Shown here in pieces: positions 57,639-64,000 of a DNA stretch of 64,000 bases. The DNA comes from Heracleum sosnowskyi (lineage: Eukaryota; Streptophyta; Magnoliopsida; Apiales; Apiaceae): the NCBI GenBank assembly GCA_030848705.1, contig JAUIZM010000016.1, positions 1,922,001-1,986,000 on the forward strand, given 5' to 3'. The notes beneath the pieces are model-generated. The model was given only the letters and a program-made list of their open reading frames with translations, made no database searches and was not told the origin of the DNA. The position numbers were made by a program, and so were the translations under genes. Each line of letters opens with the position of its first letter. Within the stretch, counting starts at the first letter, position 1.

Positions 57639-58115
57639 TGATGTGGGCTAAAATAAAGCCCGAAACCCTAACTATGATATTAAATTCGTGGTCAATAATT
57701 TGGCCGAGGTCCAAACCTTGACTTAAACCACTAAAGCATGGGGTTGGTTTATAAACAACCCAGTGGTTGGAAACCACTAGGGAGCTTCTAAGGCAACGTC
57801 CAACATGGAAACCAACTCCAACATGGAAACTAATTCTAATAAGATTTATCCACTGTCAAGGAGGTTACTTGGCCACCAAGTAACCTAACCATAGCACGAT
57901 TTTAAGGCTCCAAACGCCTATATAAAGGGCCTAACCCCTCAACATTAGAACTACGTTTTCTTGGCTTGATTCTCATTGATAATTGAGATACATAGGCATC
58001 TTGTGAGGACCCGTTCAGTCATGAAACACGAGAGCGGCCATTAAGACACGTTTGTCCACAACCTAGCATTAAATACTCGTCATTAATATCTAAACCTACT
58101 TTTCGTTCCACAACA
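57639..58115 (+). repeat. Gypsy-2 3' LTR (477 bp)
   Basis: TGATGTGGGCTAAAATAAAGCCCG...CCACAACA, followed by TSD TTTAG. Lacks about 70 bp present in the 5' LTR and shows more substitutions than the inner LTR pairs, which fits Gypsy-2 being older. Confidence 0.9.
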
Positions 58116-58120
58116 TTTAG

Positions 58121-59697
58121 CATGTCCAGTCATATGACATTATTCAAAATACACTGGAGTTTCAGAGGTAGCTTTCTTGAAATTCTTCTGAAATTGAGGT
58201 CTGACCTTGACAGATAATGCCACATTTTTAGCATTTAAGTGAGTATGATTACTGACTTCTCTCTGATTTTTATCTTGCAATAACATTGCATAACATTGAA
58301 TCAATGAAAGAAGTGGAGTCATGCGTAAAATTTGACCTATAATGTTGGTGAATTGATCACCTAACCCCATCAGAAACTGTGTGAGCTGTATGTTTCTCTC
58401 ATGAGCTTCTGTCTTAATATTAACTGTACATGTGCAATGGAAGCAGGTACATCTCGGAGAAGAAGTATGTGACAACCCGGGTCAAATCCCGAGCCTTTTT
58501 TCGAAAACTGGGTCAAGTCCCGGATTCCGAGTCCGAATAAGCCGAAGCCTACTGGCCCAAACGCAGCCAACTTGGCTAACGACTAGCCCACCATAGGCCC
58601 CCAAAAGATCATGATTTATTGGTGCTAATTAGTAGTAGTACTTTGCCTTATAAACTGAACAGAAGTCCCAAATCTCCTCGATGTGGGACTGGGGTGTTAA
58701 AAACTCCCCCACTTAAACTCTTGACGTCCTCGTCAAGCCTGAACGGATAGCCCATAGGTTCCAAGATCGTTCCTCCCTAGCCATTGTGGGATAATACCGG
58801 CTGGCTTCGTGTCCCCACCTCCGGATCTCTGTCCATTATGGGATAATACCACCAGCCTTCGTGTCCCCACCTCCGGCAACTTGCCTCGACAAGCTTTCGA
58901 GAGTCGTCTCTGATACCATATGTGACAACCCGGGTCAAATCCCGAGCCTTTTTTCGAAAACCGGGTCAAGTCCCGGATTCCGAGTCCGAATAAGCCGAAG
59001 CCTACTGGCCCAAACACAGCCAACTTGGGTAACGACTAGCCCACCACAGGCCCCAAAAGATCATGATTTATTGGTGCTAATTAGTAGTAGTACTTTGCCT
59101 TATAAACTGAACAGAAGTCCCAAATCTCCTCGATGTGGGACTGGGGTGTTACAAAGTAATACACTCTAATTCATCATGTATAGTCTTGAACTTTGTAAAA
59201 TAAGCAGTAATTGACATTGTTCTTTGAGAGAAATGAGAGATCTCCTTTCTGAGACTAAACAGCTTGGGAACATTAGTCTGTGCATACCTAGTTTGTAAGT
59301 CATCCCAAATGAGCTTAGCAGATTGCATGTAGACAATACTATTACGAATGTGACGAGCCACTGAATTCAACAACCAGGAAGTAACCATATTGTTACACCT
59401 AACCCAATGCACATATAATGGAGATGTAGCAGCGGGTTGAACATATATTCCATCAACAAATTCAAGCTTAAGCTTAAAAGATAATGCAATCTCCATTGAC
59501 CTGTTCCACTGATTATAGTTATTTTCATCAAGCATAACTATTGTACGCACCATTCCTGGATTATCCGAGGGATGAAGATAATACCGATGATGAACATCTA
59601 ACAGAGTTGTTGTTGACGTAGATCCCATAGTTGCAGCAGAATAAGATAGAGTAGTCATAGCTATGAATCTAATTGTAACTAACAAGACAATTTTCAA
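58121..59697 (-). pseudogene. gag: Copia-2 gag, interrupted by TRIM and truncated by Gypsy-2
   Basis: N-terminal copia Gag (YYLHPSDNPGMVRTIVMLDENNYNQWNRSMEIALSFKLKLEFVDG), core (CNNMVTSWLLNSVARHIRNSIVYMQSAKLIWDDLQTRYAQTNVPKLFSLRKEI, MSITAYFTKFKTIHDELE), then across the TRIM (58468-59153) TCFHCTCTVNIK, IQLTQFLMGLGDQFTNI. The seam closes in frame over TSD AAGTA. After PVYFE a stop occurs at 58140, just before a zinc-knuckle remnant (CHMTGHA) that continues, beyond Gypsy-2, as DKCFCLHG at 24883 downward. Likely start MGSTSTTT near 59630 or the upstream MTTLSYS. Confidence 0.85.
58468..59153 (-). mobile_element. TRIM element (686 bp)
   Basis: Terminal repeats 58468-58701 and 58921-59153 (about 234 bp, TGTGACAACCCGGG...GTGTTACA in plus view) flanked by TSD AAGTA (58463-58467, 59154-59158). 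PBS complement TCTCTGATACCA at 58907-58918 and PPT complement ACTCCCCCAC after the left LTR show minus orientation. The 219-bp interior has no ORF, only a tandem duplication of about 55 bp (GTGGGATAATACC...TTCGTGTCCCCACCTCCGG). It is a typical terminal-repeat retrotransposon in miniature that needs enzymes from elsewhere. Confidence 0.92.
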
Positions 59698-60096
59698 CTC
59701 ATAAATGATTGAGACAAATCATCAAACAGATGATAGGCACGTTGAGACTAATGAGCTTGCTAACAATGTCTACAGTGCATATGCAACAAGAAGAGTGCGG
59801 AAAGCAAAAACATCAAAACAATGTCACCAGAGAGATCACAAAGAAATCACAAAGAGACATCACAGAGAGATTACAGAAAAAAATATATCACAATGAGATT
59901 GCGAAAAGATAACGACACAGATATCGTTTACAAAGCACTTAGCTGAGAGAGATAACGAGAGCGAAGATAACACTGATAATCGCCATTAACAAGAATGAAC
60001 ACATGATATGAAGCTCCACTGCAATTGAAGTCTCCATTAATGTGTATGATTGCAAAGTGTGGATCACTTTTATGCTGAGAATCGCGCTTACACAAG
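59698..60096 (-). other. Copia-2 leader (5' UTR side), ending abruptly in a plus-oriented LTR
   Basis: About 400 bp upstream of gag. The end (about 60004-60096) repeats 21003-21093 but lacks the PBS and minus LTR that should follow. Contains short CACAAAGAAATCACAAAGAGACATCACAGAGAG repeats near 59836-59880. Confidence 0.7.
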
Positions 60097-60261
60097 TCAA
60101 ATACTAAGTCTGTAGGGAAAGTTTGTTATAGATAGTTAGCTAGAAACAAGAGATATAAACTCTCATTCTGTAATGTTACAATTAGATAATCTTCTTCTTT
60201 TTCATCTTATCATAAGACTATCTTCATTGTTAATTTTTTCACAAAATATATGCTTGTAACA
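60097..60261 (+). repeat. 3' fragment of plus-oriented Copia-2-family LTR
   Basis: TCAAATACTAAGTCTGTAGGG...GCTTGTAACA is the reverse complement of the left part of 21106-21379, continuing where the fragment at 20902-21002 stopped. Confidence 0.75.
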
Positions 60262-61472
60262 TACCAACGGTTTAATTATTGGGAAGTATTGAGATTTAAT
60301 GATGACCTGATGGGTGGAGACAATATTAAGAAAAGTAGTTTGGATATGAGAGAAATTGAGAAGGGAGATAATATGAGAAATTAATTTGGTATAAATGAGA
60401 ACGAAGCCGAAGAGTACTAAGTGGATGTCGTGGATTTTAATTTTTTGGGCTTTTTCATTTTATTCAATTATCAATTTTTTATCTACTAGCTTAGAAAAAA
60501 TCTAATAAAATTACAAAACCTAAAAAAATTGGACCTCTTTTGAGTTTGGATCCTACACCATTGCCCCTACAAACTACCCTCACAACTGGGCCGCCGTCTT
60601 CTCCTTTATATTGATTATTAACTTCTTTTCACAAACGATTACAAGGAGTTTATTCTTTCTACTAAATAATGAATTATATTTCTACTACTCTTCAACCTGA
60701 GTTTTTTAATGAGGGGAGTATTTGATAGGATGATCTTTTTGTAATATCTTAAAATTTTTAATGAACTGGTTACTTTACAAATTATTTATAGATAGATATT
60801 TTTTTTAAAATATTTATTTAAAACTATAAATCTAATACTTTAATGTAAACTATAAAAGTTTAAAAAATGATATTTATAAACATTTTTTGTAATCTAAATA
60901 ATTTAAAAATGAATCAAACGAAATAGGACGTACTCTATTCTTACGACAAATAACTGCCCAAAGTGTAGGGCAGTAAGCGAACAGAGCCGTTCGTGAACAA
61001 AACTCGAGCTCGGCTCGTTTTAGATGAACTCGGCTCGATTCGTTTACTAAATGAACACGAGCTTGAACATGAAAATGTGTTCGGTTAGTAAATGAGCTCG
61101 AGTCGAGCTTTACACATGTTCAACTCGAACTCGGCTCGTTTTGCTCGGGCTCAGCTCGAGCTCGGCTCGAACTCGTTAAACTCAGCTCGATTCGTTTAAC
61201 TAATTATAAATTTGTGAATTTCATAATATCCTTAACAATTTGAATATGTTAAATAAAACTTAATTGCGATCTATTTTAGTTATTTTGTGGTTGAATAGGG
61301 AATTGTATTTGTTATATCTAAAAGGTATAACATCAACGTACTACCAAAAGTTAAACTCTTTATATCCAATCCAAATTAATTTTTCATTATTAAAATTTAT
61401 AAGTTGCATTCATAAAATTACAAAAGAAAGTGAATAGAGAAAGAGAGTTTGTCTTATTAATTTATTATATAT
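60262..61472. other. Non-coding AT-rich stretch between Copia-2 and Copia-4
   Basis: No ORF or RNA gene that I can support. From about 60988 to 61200 there is a degenerate repeat of (A/G)GCTCG(A/G)(A/G)CTCGGCTCGTTT motifs with TGAACA/CGAACA words, a dispersed plant repeat type I cannot assign to a class. Confidence 0.6.
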
Positions 61473-62015
61473 GTTAGATATAATTGTTGACGTTTGTTCA
61501 TCAGTGTTTAAGTACCAGGTACATATCAGAGTTTATCTAGAAGCCAGTCAGAGTTTTATAAAGTCTGACTGGGTGAAGAGTTTATCTAGAATCCAGTCAG
61601 AGTTTGATAAAGTCTGACGTGGTGATTGTTGACTTAAGCTGTCGGTGCAAAGATAAAGATTCTAGAAGCAATATATTCTGAAGATGGAAAGAAACAGAAT
61701 ATATTGATACAACTAAGGAAATGGAATAGAAGACTGAAGCAATCCTTAATTGATGTTAATTGTATAGCTAATTTATAGGAGTATCAATTAGATAAGGATT
61801 GTGTAACTGTGTACTATATAAACACAGATAGGTTATCCCTAGAAGGGACGCGAACATTGAATATATTATTCTTGTAACCTAGTAGCTCTTTGTGATTCAT
61901 TAATATCACTAAGAGAGAATTATTTAATATAATTCAGTTTGTTGATTTACAAACCTGTGTTCTTGATTGTTATTCTCATAAATACTTGATTATATATTGT
62001 GTATTTGGCCTAACA
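61473..62015 (+). repeat. Copia-4 5' LTR (543 bp)
   Basis: TGTTAGATATAATTGTTGACG...TTGGCCTAACA. Contains the degenerate U3 duplication CCAGTCAGAGTTT..AAAGTCTGAC and TATA box TATATAAA at 61815-61822 in the context TGTGTACTATATAAACACAG. Confidence 0.93.
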
Positions 62016-62017
62016 AT

Positions 62018-62030
62018 TGGTATCAGAGCC
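62018..62030 (+). other. Copia-4 primer-binding site
   Basis: TGGTATCAGAGCC, two bases after the 5' LTR, complementary to initiator tRNA-Met. Confidence 0.92.
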
Positions 62031-62078
62031 AAGGCTGTTTAATATATACAGTTTTACGATTCAAACACAGTAATAATC

Positions 62079-64000
62079 ATGTCTGAAGAAAATCAAACTT
62101 CTCCCAAGGTTGAACAGGTTAAACCTAATTCTGTGAGTCGATATGAAACAATCAGGGTTCCAATTCTCAGAGCAGTGGAGTATCCAATTTGGAAGGTGAA
62201 GATGACCATGTTTCTGGAGGCTACAGATCCAGAATATCTTGACAGAATTTATGATGGTCCTCATAATCCAACCAAACTAGCCCCTGTTGTTGATGGTCAA
62301 GAACAAAAGACTGTTCCAAAGGAAAAGAAAGATATGACTCCTGAGGACATCTCATCAATTGCAAAAGATGCAAAGGTTAGACATCTTCTCCACAGTGCTT
62401 TAGATAATGTTATGTCTAACAGAGTAATTGGCTGCAAAACTGCCAAAGAGATATGGGATGCTTTAGAAGTCAGATGCCAGGGAACAGGTGCTATTAAGAA
62501 GAACAGAAAGACAATACTCACACAGGAGTATGAGCACTTTGATTCAAGACCTAATGAAACCTTGACTGAGACTTATGACAGATTTTGCAAACTATTGAAT
62601 GATCTGTCTCTGGTTGATAAAGAATATGAGCTTGAAGAGTCTAATCTCAAGTTTCTGTTATCTCTACCTGAAAAGTGGGATTTGAAGACAACCACAATAA
62701 GAGATAATTATGAGCTTGCTGATACAGATCTTGATGAAATCTATGGGTTGTTGAAAACTCATGAACTGGAGATAGAACAAAGGAATACAAGATTAAGTAA
62801 AAAGACAAAATCTGTTGCTCTCAAAGTTGAAGAGAAGCCCATTAAGAAGGAATCATCAAGGAAGAAAGCCAAGGGAAAGGCTTTAGTCATTAAATCTGGA
62901 AGTGAGTCATCAAACTCTGATGATGACTCAAACTCTGATGAAGCTTCTGACTCTGAGGATGATGAAGAACAGATGATGCAAATGGCTGCATTGATGGTGA
63001 AGACCTTCAAGAAGATGGGATTCAAGAACTTTAAGAAAGGAAAGAGATTCTCAAGGAAAGATTCAAATTCTGAAAGGAAAGGTTTTAGAAAGTCTGATGG
63101 AAGGGAGACCAAGTCTGGCAAGAAGGATAAATCTGAAATCCAGTGCTACAAGTGTAAGGAGATGGGTCACTATGCTCCAGAGTGCAAGAAAGGCAAATCT
63201 GAGAAAGCACTCATCTCTAAAGGCAAAGACTGGGCAGATACTTCAGACTCTGATGATGGAGAAAATTATGCTCTTATGGCAACTGTCAAAGATGAGACTG
63301 AATCATCTGGAAATAAGGGTATAAAAGAGAGCACACTTATCTTGGACAGTGGATGCTCAGGACATATGACTGGAAATAAAACCCTGCTATCAGATTTTGA
63401 GGAGAAGGCTGGCCCAAAGGTTTCCTATGGAGATGGCAACATAGGACACACTCTGGGATATGGCAATATTAATCTTGGAAGTGTCATCATCACAAATGTA
63501 GCTCTAGTCTCAGGACTCAAGCATAATCTGCTATCTGTGAGTCAAATCTGTGATAGAGGAAACCATGTAGATTTTCATACTGAATACTGTGAAGTTATCA
63601 GTAAATCTACTGGAAAAGTTGTTCTAGTTGGACACAGGCACAACAACATTTATGAAGCAAGTTTGGTAACAAACTCTGATGGAAGAACAGTGTGTCTGAC
63701 TGCAAGAATGTCAAATGAAGAGAGTTGGAACTGGCATAAGAAGCTCTCTCATCTCAATTTGAACAACATTAATGAGCTAATAAGAAAGGATCTTGTAAGG
63801 GGACTTCCAAAATCAATACTCAGTCTAGATGGTCTATGTGATTCTTGTCAAAAGGCCAAGCAAAGGAAGTCATCTTTCAAGAGCAAATCTGAATTTTCAG
63901 TAGTGGAACCTTATCATCTTCTACATGTTGATCTCTTTGGACCAGTGAATGTGATGTCCATGGGCAGAAAGAAATATGCTCTAGTAATTGTTGATGAATA
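62079..64000 (+). CDS. gag-pol: Copia-4 Gag-Pol polyprotein, 5' 640 codons, intact, runs off the window
   Basis: ATG at 62079 (MSEENQTSPKVEQ) is the first ATG after the initiator-Met PBS in this frame; I read 640 codons with no stop or frameshift. Gag core (YPIWKVKMTMFLEATDPEYL, KEIWDALEVRCQG, LTQEYEHFDSRPNETL) is homologous to Copia-3. Basic/Ser-Asp-rich linker, then zinc knuckle CYKCKEMGHYAPEC (residue ~356). Protease LILDSGCSGHMTG (Asp ~423). GAG-pre-integrase WNWHKKLSHLNLNNINEL and CDSCQKAKQRK; integrase begins VDLFGPVNVMS..YALVIVDE at the window edge. Gag and Pol share one frame. It is the best candidate for a functional element here, but RT, RNase H and the 3' LTR are not visible. Confidence 0.93.
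   Translation, partial: MSEENQTSPKVEQVKPNSVSRYETIRVPILRAVEYPIWKVKMTMFLEATDPEYLDRIYDGPHNPTKLAPVVDGQEQKTVPKEKKDMTPEDISSIAKDAKVRHLLHSALDNVMSNRVIGCKTAKEIWDALEVRCQGTGAIKKNRKTILTQEYEHFDSRPNETLTETYDRFCKLLNDLSLVDKEYELEESNLKFLLSLPEKWDLKTTTIRDNYELADTDLDEIYGLLKTHELEIEQRNTRLSKKTKSVALKVEEKPIKKESSRKKAKGKALVIKSGSESSNSDDDSNSDEASDSEDDEEQMMQMAALMVKTFKKMGFKNFKKGKRFSRKDSNSERKGFRKSDGRETKSGKKDKSEIQCYKCKEMGHYAPECKKGKSEKALISKGKDWADTSDSDDGENYALMATVKDETESSGNKGIKESTLILDSGCSGHMTGNKTLLSDFEEKAGPKVSYGDGNIGHTLGYGNINLGSVIITNVALVSGLKHNLLSVSQICDRGNHVDFHTEYCEVISKSTGKVVLVGHRHNNIYEASLVTNSDGRTVCLTARMSNEESWNWHKKLSHLNLNNINELIRKDLVRGLPKSILSLDGLCDSCQKAKQRKSSFKSKSEFSVVEPYHLLHVDLFGPVNVMSMGRKKYALVIVDE

Larger units (their letters stand above)
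24884..58115 (+). mobile_element. Gypsy-2: internally deleted Ty3/gypsy element of Tat type, carrying an antisense gene
   Basis: LTRs 24884-25429 and 57639-58115 are flanked by the TSD TTTAG. Without the Copia-3 insertion it is about 7.2 kb. It has the PBS TGGCGCCGTCTGTGGG, a gag start fused to integrase, integrase C terminus, an antisense ORF with a gypsy-type transposon domain, a 42-bp minisatellite and a PPT. An antisense ORF plus 3' tandem repeats is typical of the Tat lineage (Retand, Grande, Ogre relatives), hence the assignment. Lacks protease, RT and RNase H, so it is non-autonomous. Confidence 0.88.
20902..60261. mobile_element. Copia-2 complex: permuted minus-strand copia element inside a plus-strand LTR of its own family
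   Basis: The outermost sequences are the two halves of one plus-oriented LTR (20902-21002 and 60097-60261; together 266 bp against 274 bp for the full LTR). Between them lies Copia-2 in minus orientation, but permuted: leader, PBS, complete LTR, PPT, pol, gag, then leader again. The outer flanks are TAACA and TACCA, a possible TSD with one mismatch. Gypsy-2 (with Copia-3 and Gypsy-3 inside) and a TRIM are later insertions in Copia-2. Four coding or target seams (TTTAG, AACGC, CTGTA, AAGTA) close exactly. Confidence 0.75.
61473..64000 (+). mobile_element. Copia-4: Ty1/copia element, 3' part outside the window
   Basis: Same LTR family as Copia-1. 5' LTR, PBS and an open Gag-Pol frame as far as the window goes. 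The five bases before the LTR are ATATA. By analogy with Copia-1 an accessory ORF may lie 3' of pol beyond the window. Confidence 0.92.

Noticed and set aside
1..64000. tRNA, rRNA, snRNA or pararetrovirus sequences
   Set aside because: tRNA-like strings are only PBS complements; no cloverleaf, rRNA or movement/coat-protein domain was seen.

Overview
The window is nuclear DNA of a flowering plant, probably a eudicot with a large repeat-rich genome. I found no host gene, tRNA, rRNA or CRISPR. Almost all of it is LTR retrotransposons nested in one another, with one decayed hAT-transposase remnant, a solo LTR, a small TRIM element and several tandem repeats. The species cannot be named from the sequence alone. 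Element boundaries rest on TG..CA LTR ends, primer-binding sites (PBS), polypurine tracts (PPT) and 5-bp target-site duplications (TSD) that I read directly.

Layout. (1) 1-18035: Copia-1 (+), truncated by the window start. Its 3' accessory ORF is split by Gypsy-1 (2087-16386, +, TSD GTAAA), a chromovirus with 4.2-kb LTRs. (2) 18036-18939: hAT remnant. (3) 18940-20871: solo LTR (TSD TCTAA). (4) 20902-60261: a four-deep nest. Copia-2 (-) is circularly permuted and lies inside a plus-strand LTR of its own family. It contains Gypsy-2 (24884-58115, +, TSD TTTAG) and a TRIM (58468-59153, -, TSD AAGTA). Gypsy-2 contains Copia-3 (26410-52468, -, TSD AACGC). Copia-3 contains Gypsy-3 (30310-44425, -, TSD CTGTA). 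(5) 60262-61472: non-coding DNA. (6) 61473-64000: the 5' part of Copia-4 (+), an apparently intact Gag-Pol frame that runs off the window.

The most interesting biology is in the accessory genes of these elements. Copia-3 carries, 3' of pol, one reading frame of about 1,521 codons (two nonsense codons, split by Gypsy-3). It has conserved N- and C-terminal domains around an acidic repetitive linker and a coiled coil, and Copia-1 carries a homologue. The chromoviruses Gypsy-1 and Gypsy-3 share a 231-241 codon frame between PBS and gag that lacks a usable ATG. It could be joined in frame by splicing to a short ORF lying just after the LTR TATA box. Gypsy-2 has an antisense gene with its own TATA box and three inferred exons, a 42-bp minisatellite, and an in-frame gag-integrase fusion made by deletion of protease, RT and RNase H.

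Most coding frames are broken by a few stops or frameshifts. Copia-4 is the only long frame with no defect inside the window. LTR pairs of Gypsy-1, Gypsy-3 and Copia-3 look nearly identical by eye, so the inner insertions are recent. All identity and age statements are by-eye estimates.
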